A stretch of 64,000 nt of DNA from Limnephilus marmoratus (GCA_917880885.1 OU862927.1:41009571-41073570), one strand, 5' to 3'; counted from the stretch's first letter, positions 51,491-62,600 are shown. The notes: generated from the sequence alone by a model not told the origin. Program-made: numbers and translations.

Positions 51491-51717
51491 CAAATACTAC
51501 CTGCCATCCCCTACCGCTAGTATGTCTCCTTTACAATCCTTTCCTCTGTCCCTCTCTCGTCCACCACCCTTCGTGTCCTTTACCATGCGTCCCCGTTCTC
51601 GCCTGTGTTCCCCTCCCCCTCCTCCTGCAAACCGCTCTACTTCGTTCCCCTTTTCCTCCCTCCTTCCCTCCCTGCCTCTAAAAGCTCTGCTTCGATGAAT
51701 GGTATTTTTTTATTTTT
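51491..51717. other. No gene recognised; pyrimidine-rich
   Basis: C/T-rich stretch (51540-51680) resembling the G/A-rich core of the short Helitrons read on the other strand, so it may be Helitron-derived. A 102-codon plus frame spans it without support. Confidence 0.4.
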
Positions 51718-52275
51718 TTTACATTAACTCCACACAGGAGGCTCCGAGGAAAATAATTTCCCTCAGGGCCTATGTCATCTGGGATGCTGTGTGGAGGATC
51801 TTGTTGATGAGAGGAAGGAATGAACATTGGTCTTGAATAGACCCATGTTGTAGGAAGGAGGAAACACAGAGGCCGGCAAATCATCACAATCGAACTATTG
51901 AACAAAGAACGAGTCGAAGAAACGACCCGTTCTCATGTGACAAATGTCAACCGTGTACAAATGTTGGGCACGCGTTTGGCGTGTATCCCGACTATGCACC
52001 GGTGCCGAAGGGATCAATGACGCTAGTTCCTCGGAGCATCCTACATTGTAATACCGGTAGAACAAGGATAGCATTCTCACCCGACGCCTGTTCTCTAAAG
52101 AATGCAATCCGTCTATTAGGATGGGAGAATCTATTAAACGGACCGCCCGTTTCTGCACAGAGTCAAGGGTATTTTTCAGGTATTTTGGAGCTCCAGACCA
52201 GAGGTGGCTGCCAAATTCAACCGTGGGGCGCACTTGTGATTTGTACAGAGTTAGCAGTTGTGTACTATTAAAGTA
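51718..52275 (-). mobile_element. LINE 3' part ending in the hp hairpin
   Basis: On the minus strand the RT thumb frame (52233-51895) gives RPTVEFGSHLWSGAPKYLKN, KRAVRLIDSPILIDGL, MLSLFYRYYN and RAQHLYTVDICHMRTGRF. A frame change is followed by CRPLCFLLPTTWVYSRPMF. It runs directly into CTCCACACAGCATCCC, GGCCCTGAGGGAAATTA and CTCCTGTGTGGAG, the hp terminal hairpin. This copy shows the hairpin as the natural 3' end of the LINE. 5'-truncated within the RT. Confidence 0.85.
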
Positions 52276-52772
52276 TCTGCGGGCCCTGTTTTTCTTTTGA
52301 TCTTTTTTTATGTATTCTTTCTTGTTTAATAAATATTTGGTAAAATAATAGTTACTAAAAATATCATTAGTTTTTTATTGCACCTGAAAAATACCTACAA
52401 TTCAAGCTTCTAGACTAGAATATCCCCTTAACACAAGCATGATCAGGGGATGCGGGCGCTAGTGCGGTAAGCCATTAGCAAACCCACGAAGGATTTCTTG
52501 GCACACTAGGGGTTAAAACTCAGACTTCTATTAGAGTTAGAATGAGTACAACGTATCTGCATCTTTTAGAACTCCTGTGAATGAGAAAATCCATTTCTAA
52601 AGATGTCGAGATAAATCCTTTGTGCGGCTGCAACGCTTTGAAATATCCGGTTTCACGCAAAGGGTTGGTGACTGGTTACTTCTGGGAAGGAAATGCAATA
52701 TTCATTAAATCTATTCACTGCACATAAGATCTCCACACGCCAGATATAGTGTAATTCCTTCGTTGTACACAC
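52276..52772. other. No gene recognised
   Basis: Mixed composition; no ORF above 60 codons and no repeat recognised. Confidence 0.35.
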
Positions 52773-53312
52773 ACAAACTGCTTATATAAAAATGGGTAAA
52801 TTTTTGAGATCGCTGGCAATGGTTAATACGCACTTTTTTTGAAAAAATCTTTTGATTCACCTTAATTACATTAAAAGACAACTATCTGCATTGGGGGAAG
52901 TGGAAAATATTTCATTCTAAATTTCGATTACGTAAAATTAAAATTAGCTTTCATTCTGTGAAACGATACCGTCCATTTTCAAACATTATTTTCAAATGTC
53001 ATTTTGTTATGTTGGTATTCTTGTTACTGTACGAAAAGATGCTAGAGTAAAGCGTAGCAGACTTCATGGGAATTCTAGGTTTGTGTAACATGGTTTGTGA
53101 TACAAAAGAAAGTGCCCCTTTATAACGCCTACTCGCGTCAAGGCAAGAAAAACATCCCAGTTTTCAAGTAGTTTAGCGGCTACGCTAGGTTTGTGTAACA
53201 TGGTTTGTGATTCAAAAGAAAGTGGCCCGTACCTTCAAAATCTTCTAGCCGTTCGTTATACATTTAAGTGTATCAGGAATACCAACATACCAAAGCGACA
53301 GCGAATGAGCTA
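52773..53312 (+). repeat. Module A, first copy, lacking its right inverted repeat
   Basis: It starts ACTGCTTATATAAAAATGGG and ends GCGACAGCGAATGAGCTAAT, about 98.5% like 57635-58170. Inside, GCTAGGTTTGTGTAACATGG plus its following 20 bases occurs twice (about 53070 and 53186). The sister copy shows that A is a TIR element whose right repeat is missing here. Confidence 0.82.
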
Positions 53313-53329
53313 ATACACACACAGACTGC

Positions 53330-54341
53330 TGACACGCATCTTATCAGTTAGCAGAGAAATTCCGATTGCATGAGCTCTCATCATCATCTCAGGGTCCTGC
53401 GTGGGATAAAAAGAAAGCTACTATCTGATGTAAATAAAAGAACTCACATTAAACAAAATGTACTTGTTATTATTGACAAGCAAAAACATAATCTACATTA
53501 ATACCTTTGTAAACTCAAAAAAATGTAGAGAGAGAGAGAGAGATAATTCAGTTATTTTAGTAGAATCCACTCCAAATGATCATTCGTAGCTTGCGATAGT
53601 TAATATGGCGCACCTCTTCTAACCTCAGCGACAAGGGCTCCAGATAGCTGGAGAAGAGCCCCAGAGCTGCCGCTTCGCACACCCATGACTCCGTGAAGCA
53701 GTCCACCCACAGATTCCAGATCCATCCACAAAGGCGTCACAATGCGTCCGATGGCCATCTCTGAGCATTGAAAGGATATAAACCGCAGTTCTAGAGTGTA
53801 AATGTGATTTAAGAAGTGCCTGCAGTCTTCACCAAAGTTGTCCTCGGTGATATTGGATTGTACGTGGCACAAGAATCTCAGTTCTAAGCACAAGAACACC
53901 AACCTTAGGTACCAGGCACACAGATATCATAAACACTTCCATTAGATTGTAATATTACATAGGTAACTCGATATCTCGTGATCATCACAATAAAAGTCTT
54001 CCTCGCCTCGAAAAAACAATCAACATCCTGCGTGTACCGCGACCCGGTACTATTTAACAGTCTCGTAAAGGCATCACGTCTGTTACACGTATAATATTGC
54101 AAATTTACACAATCATTTAGGAGTATCAAAACTCCTTACAAAATAAAACTTCCGACCAATCCATCGTTATGTCATGACGTCGCCCTTCTAATCGTTTTTT
54201 TTTTCAAACAAAAAAAAAACGAACAACGTTCCGGCAATTTGAATTTGTTATCAATCGTTTCAACGGCACCCGAAATTAATAATACTCCTTCCGAGCAAGT
54301 AGGTACCTACTGAATAACTACCAAGAAAATAATTACGTTAC
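53330..54341 (-). repeat. Module B, first copy
   Basis: About 1.01 kb from GACACGCATCTT to AATTACGTTACA, nearly identical to 56608-57634: I count only a handful of differences. It includes a GA microsatellite (53526-53541). Two minus-strand frames lie in it (53600-53902 and 53905-54129), described separately. Confidence 0.88.
53600..53902 (-). CDS. Unassigned 100-codon ORF in module B, first copy
   Basis: The product begins MVFLCLELRFLCHVQ, has a Cys-His-Phe-Leu segment (GEDCRHFLNHIY) and ends GALVAEVRRGAPY. I recognise no domain. A second minus frame (53905-54129, 74 codons) precedes it in another phase, so the two could be exons or chance frames. The duplicate at 56890-57192 differs by one residue (Thr/Ser). 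With so little divergence, conservation says nothing about selection. Confidence 0.25.
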   Translation of the reverse strand: MVFLCLELRFLCHVQSNITEDNFGEDCRHFLNHIYTLELRFISFQCSEMAIGRIVTPLWMDLESVGGLLHGVMGVRSGSSGALLQLSGALVAEVRRGAPY

Positions 54342-55073
54342 AATTCCCCGCTTCCCCCAGAAATTTTACGCCGCAGAGTGAAGTAAAATTATACCAAAAC
54401 AATAGGAAATATCTCTCTACTCCTGCACTTGTATATAAGGAGAAAAAAATAATTAAAACATTAAAGAAAATGACACAGAGAATAACAAAAAAAAAACAAA
54501 ACAATTATACATATATATTCACAATAACAAGGAAACCCCAAAAAGAAAACCAATACGCAGATTGGAATTACACAACCTATTTGTTTATATATTGTATTTT
54601 ATAATATTATATTTATTATTATAACTTTTTTATTTTATTTTAATGAGAATGGAATCTCCACTTTTTCATCTCCAAAATGAGATTGTAAAACACTTACTCA
54701 CACAAAGGGAGTCAATCTCTGAGAAACACTTGTGAGTACGGAGGACTCAAGCTCCCACTTTTGAGATCTTTGAAGAAGATGAGAAAAAAAAATCACATGG
54801 ATATTATTAACGGGAAAAAAATAAAGAACCAAATAAAAATTACCTAATTTTTTCTCTCTCTCCTCCCTTTATTTATATTAAACTAAATGTCTGACTAAGC
54901 TAAAGACCTAAAACAATACATCTCAACAACTAACAATATAGCTAGACTTAAATATGTCTATTATTATTTTTTATTATTTCGTTAATGATTATATGGGCTT
55001 GACAAATAATTGGCTCTTTTTATGAGTCTAATATAATATAATGTATAGGATTGGATTATGTATGTTTTGACTT

Positions 55074-55163
<90 letters not shown>

Positions 55164-56607
55164 AGAATGTTCTAGTGATTTAATTATCACTTGTAGTAAG
55201 TTCAATGATGATCAGCGTGACAACGGCCCTTCTGTCTTCTGCAGGGAAAACATCCGCAGACAACAGATCCTCCGTCTTCACTCTGGTCGGTTCCGAAACG
55301 TCAGGCAACGGCCCTGCTATGGCACAGACTCTCATATCAATCTGTCCATAGTTACTCCGTCTCCTGGAATGAAGATGAACGATCGAAGAATTCGAAACGT
55401 TACGAGTAGGTAGCGGCATACACTACTCTCATCTCTTCGGAACTTGTAAACAAAACATGGAAAAGTATTATTAAAAGTATTAACACTGTATTAGCACAGC
55501 ACTGGTATTAGCAGTGAAATACTTAGGCATATATTACTGTTTAAAATTAACAAATTATACTTATGACTAACAAAAACTGTACAAGAAAAACTACACTCTC
55601 CTGTATTAAAGGTAGAGTGTCAATTTCCAGATCGGAATTATTTAATAGTGGTGCACGCCGAAGCAGTACTTCCCTTTATTTGTGACAAAACCAATTTCCT
55701 AATGAATAATGTCTTAATTACTTAACTTAATATTAACAGATTGTCAGATTCAACATTTAATTAGGTATATTAAACAATAAATCAGATTTAGTTATAAACT
55801 AAACTAATTTTTTGGGCGCCACTGATCACTAAGATCAGAGAAGCATCTCTTGTGGAGATGTTCCTATTCTAGTCCAACGAGGATAAATAAATGAAGTCTA
55901 TCATCAGTACACTAGAATGTTGTGCTAACTCCGAGCACATGCCTTGGAGGTACCAAGCTCCAAGATATGTGAGCAAAATGTCACACAAAAGAAAAAAAAA
56001 ATAAATGAAGCAGTATGAAGGCTTGGTATTCCTTCATGCCACCGCATAAAAGAAAAAATAAACCTAATTATGTAAAACCAGTATTATTCTAACAATATTC
56101 GCATATTACTAATTATAAAGATAAGTATACCTATAACTAAATAAAGCTAATTATATATAAACGTCTCTCTATAAATATGTACAAGTAACCTAAGATTTTA
56201 ATTAATACGAGTATAAACACATGAGGGCTTATATCCTCACCAAAAATTGTCATCAAAATATACGCGTCCGTATTTAATTTGATGATCGGTGATCTTCTGC
56301 GATTCTCGTACGCAGAATGCAGAGGACCACGATGTAATTTTGTATATAACGCCATTTTTTTTTTCTCAAAAAAAATAAAATAATGAAATATTTAAAAAAA
56401 AAATTATTTTATAACTTCTAATACAAGTTCCCAAGCACACTGCATTCAAATAAAAGTCATTAATTATGATAGCTTAAAAACAATTAATAAAATTCAACGT
56501 AAATAACAGTAATTCGATAGTAAATAACAGATAGTAACGATAGTAAATAACAGATAGTAGCCTCTTATCGTGCACCAAGAGAGTAATCTACCCTCTTTAA
56601 AACGTTG
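54342..56607. other. AT-rich spacer between the two modules; contains the poly(T) tract
   Basis: No confident gene. A minus frame at 55180-55419 (79 codons) lies directly upstream of a very long poly(T), in the position expected of a transcript body before a poly(A) tail. It contains GTTTCGGAACCGACC and AACGTTTCGAATTC, reminiscent of Penelope-like termini. Near 56520-56560 a 20-base segment (GATAGTAAATAACAGATAGT) is repeated in tandem. Confidence 0.45.
55075..55162 (-). repeat. Poly(T) tract of about 88 bases
   Basis: An uninterrupted T run, hence poly(A) on the minus strand, most simply the tail of a retro-inserted transcript whose body lies at 55163 and beyond. Length purity implies a very recent insertion, active expansion, or an assembly problem. 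Confidence 0.85.
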
Positions 56608-57634
56608 GGCGTCAAAAATGACACGCATCTTTCTCAGTTAGCAGAGAAATTCCGATTTCATGAGCTCTCATCATCATCTCAGGGTCCTGCGTGGGATAAA
56701 AAGAAAGCTACTATCTGATGTAAATAAAAGAACTCACATTAAACAAAATGTACTTGTTATTATTGACAAGCAAAAACATAATCTACATAAATACCTTTGT
56801 AAACTCAAAAAAATGTAGAGAGAGAGAGAGAGATAATTCAGTTATTTTAGTAGAATCCACTCCAAATGATCATTCGTAGCTTGCGATAGTTAATATGGCG
56901 CACCTCTTCTAACCTCAGCGACAAGGGCTCCAGATAGCTGGAGAAGAGCCCCAGAGCTGCCGCTTCGCACACCCATGACTCCGTGAAGCAGTCCACCCAC
57001 AGATTCCAGATCCATCCACAAAGGCGTCACAATGCGTCCGATGGCCATCTCTGAGCATTGAAAGGATATAAACCGCAGTTCTAGACTGTAAATGTGATTT
57101 AAGAAGTGCCTGCAGTCTTCACCAAAGTTGTCCTCGGTGATATTGGATTGTACGTGGCACAAGAATCTCAGTTCTAAGCACAAGAACACCAACCTTAGGT
57201 ACCAGGCACACAGATATCATAAACACTTCCATTAGATTGTAATATTACATAGGTAACTCGATATCTCGTGATCATCACAATAAAAGTCTTCCTCGCCTCG
57301 AAAAAACAATCAACATCCTGCGTGTACCGCGACCCGGTACTATTTAACAGTCTCGTAAAGGCATCACGTCTGTTACACGTATAATATTGCAAATTTACAC
57401 AATCATTTAGGAGTATCAAAACTCCTTACAAAATAAAACTTCCGACCAATCCATCGTTATGTCATGACGTCGCCCTTCTAATCGTTTTTTTTTTCAAACA
57501 AAAAAAAAAACGAACAACGTTCCGGCAATTTGAATTTGTTATCAATCGTTTCAACGGCACCCGAAATTAATAATACTCCTTCCGAGCAAGTAGGTACCTA
57601 CTGAATAACTACCAAGAAAATAATTACGTTACAC
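56608..57634 (-). repeat. Module B, second copy
   Basis: It repeats 53330-54341 with a few substitutions and one extra A in the A-run at about 57498. It contains the same GA microsatellite and the same two minus frames. Its 3' end is joined directly to module A at 57635, unlike the first copy. Confidence 0.88.
56890..57192 (-). CDS. Unassigned 100-codon ORF in module B, second copy
   Basis: Identical to the frame at 53600-53902 except HIYSLELRF for HIYTLELRF. Function unknown. Same reservations: chance frame within a duplicated repeat is the default explanation. Confidence 0.25.
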   Translation of the reverse strand: MVFLCLELRFLCHVQSNITEDNFGEDCRHFLNHIYSLELRFISFQCSEMAIGRIVTPLWMDLESVGGLLHGVMGVRSGSSGALLQLSGALVAEVRRGAPY

Positions 57635-58352
57635 TGCTTATATAAAAATGGGTAAATTTTTGAGATCGCTGGCAATGGTTAATACGCACTTTTTTTGAAA
57701 AATCTTTTGATTCACCTTAATTACATTAAAAGACAACTATCTGCATTGGGAGAAGTGGAAAATATTTCATTCTAAATTTCGATTACGTAAAATTAAAATT
57801 AGCTTTCATTCTGTGAAACGAGACCGTCCATTTTCAAACATTATTTTCAAATGTCATTTTGTTATGTTGGTATTCTTGTTACTGTACGAAAAGATGCTAG
57901 AGCAAAGCGTAGCAGACTTGATGGGAATTCTAGGTTTGTGTAACATGGTTTGTGATACAAAAGAAAGTGCCCCTTTATAACGCCTACTCGCGTCAAGGCA
58001 AGAAAAACATCCCAGTTTTCAAGTAGTTTAGCAGCTACGCTAGGTTTGTGTAACATGGTTTGTGATTCAAAAGAAAGTGGCCCGTACCTTCAAAATCTTC
58101 TAGCCGTTCGTTATATATTTAAGTGTATCAGGAATACCAAAATACCAAAGCGACAGCGAATGAGCTAATAGCTAATGGCGTACAATCTCACAAGACGAAA
58201 GCTAATTTTAATTTTACGTAATCGAAATTTAGAATGAAATATTTTCCACTTCCCCCAATGCAAATAGTTGCCTTTTAATGTAATTAAGGCGAATCAAAAG
58301 GTTTTTTTTTTTTAAAAGTGCATATTAACCGTTGCCAGCGATCTCCAAAAAT
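57635..58352 (+). mobile_element. Module A, complete copy: TIR element of about 700 bp
   Basis: Inverted repeats of about 160 bases: 57655-57812 and 58193-58352 are reverse complements (TGAGATCGCTGGCAATGGTT against the complement of AACCGTTGCCAGCGATCTCC; also CGATTACGTAAAATTAAAA). Such long TIRs with a non-coding centre are typical of foldback-like or MITE-type elements. No target duplication could be fixed with confidence and no transposase is present. The short frames over it are by-products. Confidence 0.75.
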
Positions 58353-58489
58353 TTATTAAAAATGTTGCACAGCCGTGTTCATGTGAAATCATTGATTATG
58401 TCAAAAATTATGTATACCTATGTGGGTGTTACTATTGACTGCTACATGAAATGGGATGTACACATTACTAATGTTTGTAAACGTCTACG

Positions 58490-58715
58490 AATCTGGGGGG
58501 TCAGTGTGTCTAGGAGTGGCAGATGATGTATTAATCCATCCCTCCGACTGCGGTGCACGGCGATGGGTCGAGAGAGTCCGACTGGAGAGGTTAAAAAGCC
58601 TCCCTCAACCAGACTCTCGATCCGGCCCGAAACGCAGCAGGTGGGCAGACGCATCCGCCGTCAAGACCTGGACAAACCTCACCCCATGAACCCGGGCACC
58701 CCTGGTAAGTCACCA
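58490..58715 (-). mobile_element. hp repeat, long subfamily, centre and head part
   Basis: On the minus strand: TTAGCTTTGGTGACTTACCA, GGGGTGCCCGGGTTCATGGG, GTTTGTCCAGGTCTTGACGG, CACCTGCTGCGTTTCGG, GGTTGAGGGAGGC and CACTCCTAGACACACTGACC. Both the extreme head and the hairpin 3' end are missing. Confidence 0.8.
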
Positions 58716-58780
58716 AAGCTAATAAGTTAAAACAACAGTTATTCATTCTGAGGCGGTACGAAGTTTTCCGGGTCAGCTAG
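58716..58780 (+). mobile_element. Helitron 3' end fragment
   Basis: AGCTAATAAGTTAAAACAAC, GGCGGTACGAAG and GGGTCAGCTAG match the end of the 15.4-17.2 kb Helitron. CTAG at 58777-58780 is followed by T. One stem base is mutated (TTCC for CGCC). It is joined directly to the hp fragment. Confidence 0.72.
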
Positions 58781-59130
58781 TTTTATTATAATAAGGTTAT
58801 AGCGTTGGTCGTTGGTAGATTTGATTCTGAGTTGTCATGGAACCATGAGTGCACTCTTTCAGAGCACTCCTCCGCACCTCAGAGGAAGCTTATGATGCAC
58901 AGCCATGATTGCCATGATGGTCCCCATAAACGGCTGCTTGCAAACATTTTTCACTCCTTTTCCGCATCAATTTTTCTTTTTTATTTTTATGTGTGTACTT
59001 TTTTTTTATTTTTTTTAAATTTTTAATTTTTTTTTTATTAATTAGAGATATTTGTTTTTTTTTTGGCTACCACCCTAGGCTATTGCCCGTGTTGTGGTAG
59101 TCGTACATTTAATATTTTAACATTCCAAAA
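58781..59130. other. No gene recognised
   Basis: T-rich after 58980 with poly(T) runs. A 73-codon plus frame (58805-59026) is not supported. Confidence 0.35.
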
Positions 59131-59134
59131 AATA

Positions 59135-59578
59135 TTAAGAAATACTTAAAACTAAAGAGAAAAAAAAGATTCTATTTTAAAGAAAAGTAGAAATAAAAAT
59201 GAAAATGAAAATTCGAATTTTGAAATACAAAAATTAAAAATAAAGATTAAAATGGTGGGTTTCTTCATTTACCGAGAATGCTTAATGCAATGCTAATTGT
59301 AAAAGTAAACGGTAAAAATCATAGAAAATTTTAAATTTCGATCGCTTAATTTTACAATTAGCATTGCATTTAGCATTCTCGGTAAATGAAGAAACCCACC
59401 CTAAGTGTTAAGAACTCAAGTATTCTATATAAATTAAAACATATAAGAATATTAATCAAAATTAAAACATAAATAAAATTTATTGAAAAACTAAGTGAAA
59501 AAAAATAACATCATTTTAAAGAAAAATAGAAATAAAAATGGAAATTAAAATTTTGAAATGCAAAAATTATTAATTAAA
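59135..59578 (-). repeat. LINE 3' UTR with duplicated A-rich segment
   Basis: AGAAATAAAAATG followed by TTTTGAAAT(A/G)CAAAAATTA occurs at about 59187-59230 and 59528-59572, about 340 bases apart. The LINE ORF ends at 59574, so both copies lie in its 3' UTR. A hairpin MITE lies between them. Confidence 0.6.
59254..59400. mobile_element. Hairpin MITE, 147 bp
   Basis: The left arm 59254-59303 starts GGTGGGTTTCTTCATTTACC. The right arm 59350-59400 is its reverse complement with about one mismatch (GCTTAATGC against GCATTTAGC). About 46 bases of AT-rich loop separate them. I see no unambiguous target duplication, so the superfamily is open. Confidence 0.8.
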
Positions 59579-60750
59579 ATATAGTGTTAGAACGCATGAA
59601 TTCTTTAAAGTACGTTCGTCCCCTTTCAAAAATCCAATGTTGTACACGTTTTATAAAAAGAGAATTAGAATTACTTGACTTTATGTCAATACTCAGAGCA
59701 TTATATATTTTAGGAGCGATGAACCAGAATTGTCGTTGAGCGAATGAGGTGTTAGTTTTTGGGACCACGCAACCCAGGTTTGATGAAAAGCGGGTGTGTG
59801 CTTGATGTTGTGGAGCGATTAGTAGATTATTTTTTCGTATATAACAAATGCTTGTTTTAGTAAATAGTTGTCGAATATCCAAGTCCCTGATTTTTGCAAA
59901 GAGTTCATTTGACGGATGGGTAGGTTGACATTCAAATATAATTCTCAGAATTAGTTTTTGAACTAAAATAATTGGTCTAATAATGGATTCAGCACAACCA
60001 CCCCATCCCACTATACCGTATGTTGCTATGGATTGGAAAAGGGCAAAGTATACGCTTCTTAGAGTCTGTAAATCTAAGATAGACCTAAGGGAGCAGAAAA
60101 TATGGCAGAGTTTACGAAGTTTTTTTACGGTGTTACCGATGTGAGCTTCCCAACGTAGTTGGTCGTCTATGATTATTCCCAAATATTTAACTACTTTTGA
60201 TGATTTGAGGGTCGAACACGTACAATTAATATTAGATGTGGTTTCTGGATTTTCTAAATTGAGTTGACACGAGTGGATGATTGGTTTAGGGCAGTTGTTG
60301 GGTATATTGTATTTGCGTATGGAAAATGTCATGTATTGTGTTTTGTCGATGTTAAGTGTGAGGAGGTTTGTGTCAAGCCAATGCTTTACTTTTATTAGAG
60401 CATTATTAGTTTTGTTAATAACTGATTGCCATGTTTCATCTTCGAATATTAAGACCGTGTCATCAGCAAATGATAATATTTTTCCGGCTATTGCATCTGA
60501 AGTACTGCTACCTTTGCGAAAGCCGTATTGATTGTCAGATAATATTTTGTCATCTTCGAGAAACTTACAGAGTCTTTGTTTCACCGCTTTTTCTACAACT
60601 TTTGATATTATGCTTAGTAAGGATACCGGTCGGTAATTATTTACAAATAATTTGTCTCCTGCTTTAAAGATTGGAATTAAAGTAGCCTGTTTTAGGGAGT
60701 TAGGAAAAATGCCAGTTTTGAAGCTTAAGTTGATTATGTGTTTAAGAGAA
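59574..60750 (-). pseudogene. LINE reverse transcriptase with its palm core deleted
   Basis: Reading from about 60750 without a stop: SFKTGIFPNSLKQATLIPIF, NNYRPVSLLSIISKVVEKAV, NQYGFRKGSSTSDAIA, then GKILSFADDTVLIFED. In intact RTs about 80-100 residues with motifs A and B lie between the GFRKGSST and FADD blocks; here they are fused in frame. The thumb (SIATYGIVGWGG), the segment HPSNELFAKIRDLDIRQLF and a C-terminal FIKRVQHWIFERGRTYF follow to a stop at 59574. The frame stays open over 390 codons despite the deletion. Confidence 0.87.
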
Positions 60751-61060
60751 TGTTATTTTGAATGTTATTTTGTGTAATTTCCTTTTCTGATTATTTTTCA
60801 AATTTCGTTATTATTTATTTCGAAACATGGAATGTATTGCACTGTACTACTCCTGCATAAGTTCTGGATTTTTCACTTCAGATTTATTTAATAATTATAA
60901 TTAAATCTAATTATATTATTGCAATGGGTTGTATTTTAAAGAAACTAATGCTTCGCCCTTTCCAGGATGCTCGCCGCAAGTCTCAACAGAGCGTTATTAG
61001 TATTATTATTGATCTTAGTGCCAAGTAATTCATTTTCATAAAATCTAGTCATGTAACTTA
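60751..61060. other. No gene recognised
   Basis: Spacer between two LINE remnants in opposite orientation; AT-rich with one GC-balanced patch near 60950-60990. Confidence 0.35.
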
Positions 61061-61061
61061 A

Positions 61062-61850
61062 TGAATACCTTTAAATAATGTTATATTGACACCAGTTGCT
61101 CAGATCAGGGACTTAGGTGTTATATTTGATGAAAAGTTAACATTTATTCTGCACGTAATTGAAATAACAAATAGAGCTATAAAAATGCTTGGTTTTATAT
61201 GCAGAACAGCAAGTGATTTTAAGTCACTAGAATGTTTGAAAATATTGTACACTTCTTTAGTAAGAAGCCAGGTAGAGTATAATTCGCCCATTTGGTCCCC
61301 ATTGTTTAAAATACATTCCGAAAATATAGAAAGCGTACAGCACCAATTTCTAAGATTTGTTAACTTTAAGCTGAATATTCCAATTCAAAATATTAACTAT
61401 GTTCTTTTGATGAAACAACTCAACTTAATTATGCTGTCAGATAGGCGGATCATCTCTGACCTTGTACTATTAAATAAAATCATTAATAATTGCATTAACA
61501 ACCCTGAAATTCTCGCCAAAATAAAATTTTACGTACCGACCAGAAATACGAGGCAAAGTGCTACCTTCTTCTGTGACAATTTAAAAACAAACTATGAGGC
61601 TAGTTACATCTAGTAGCTAAATAGATAACATAATTTTACAATAAATTTGGGAATATTGTAGACATGTTTGCAGATTCTGTATTGGTTATAAAACGAAGTC
61701 TTTATAATTACTTTAATGAAATGTATGATTTTTATTTTAATTGACTTCATTTTTTACTATTAATTTAATCATTGTATATTGTGTACTACGTACCTGCCTA
61801 ACTATTATTATGTATCTTTGTAAAAGCCCACTAGGGCGTAAATAAATAAA
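61062..61850 (+). mobile_element. LINE 3' end with RT C-terminus and intact tail
   Basis: The frame is open from about 61062 to a TAG at 61611-61613. It reads IRDLGVIFDEKLTFILHV, MLGFICRTASDFKS, LYTSLVRSQVEYNSPIWSPL and FYVPTRNTRQSATFFCDN. The 3' UTR ends GTAAAAGCCCACTAGGGCG and TAAATAAATAAAT (61826-61850), the classic tail of CR1/Jockey-like arthropod LINEs. 5'-truncated inside the RT after the palm. No stop interrupts the 175+ codons, so it is fairly young. Confidence 0.87.
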
Positions 61851-62185
61851 TATCTCAAAAAGAAAATTCTCCGTACATTGATAACTAAATCTAGTGCATA
61901 TCCTCACCCCCTACTGTCCAGACTCTACTTCCTGTTCCCCACTTTCTGGCCGCTCTGGCCGCCTCTAAACTCTCTCGTGCTGTCGTCCTGTGGAAATAAA
62001 AGTGAATCCATTACAATAAGCCCACCACCCTTTATCTTCGCAGGTGCAACCAAATACCGACACCGTAGATAGGTGTGGTGTAGAGTGGCCAGTGAAATCC
62101 TTTAATATGGTTTAGTATACTTTTATCCTTTTTTTATAATTTAGCCTTTCAGACAGTAAAATACATTACATTATTTATAATAAAC
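61851..62185. other. No gene recognised
   Basis: Contains a C/T-rich patch (61890-61985). A 64-codon plus frame has no recognisable domain. Confidence 0.35.
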
Positions 62186-62189
62186 TTAT

Positions 62190-62600
62190 CACATTTATAA
62201 CACTTGTCGCCATTTCTCTCTATCATTAGCTACTCTTGTCCATGTACCACCTGCTATGGCTTTGATGTCGTCAATCCACCGTCTAAACGGTCTACCTCGT
62301 TTTCTCTTCTTGTCACTTGTGAACCAATTGATGACTAATTTTGACCATTTTTCACTCTAGCTTTTTTATTAGTTTTATGCCATCTTTTTTTCTTGTTTGT
62401 TTCTTGATGGTTGCAATTTTTATTCTATCGGACAGTTTTTTTCCCTATCATGCTTCTTTCCATGGCGTTTTGGATATGTTTCGAGCTTATTATTGAGATT
62501 TTTTGTGAGTGCCCAAGTTTGGCAACTATAAGTAAGTACAGGAAGTACACAGGTATCAAAAAGTTATCCTGGTTTCACTGTTTTTCATTATTTCTTTCAA
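62190..62600 (-). pseudogene. LINE RT C-terminal remnant, frameshifted
   Basis: On the minus strand: [20 protein letters not shown] and [10 protein letters not shown] (thumb), traces of the AMERSM(L/I)G ... DRI(R/K) block in another frame, then KKRKRGRPFRRWIDDIKAIA and TWTRVANDREKWRQVL with a stop near 62190. Trp-x-Leu-Thr, GRP-x-x-RW-x-DD and AxDRxxW are hallmark C-terminal motifs of several arthropod LINEs. At least two frameshifts lie in 62340-62520. Confidence 0.8.

Noticed and set aside
55163..55420. Host processed pseudogene
   Set aside because: A minus-strand body with a poly(A) fits retro-insertion, but the encoded 79 residues match no gene I know, and Penelope-like words suggest a repeat.
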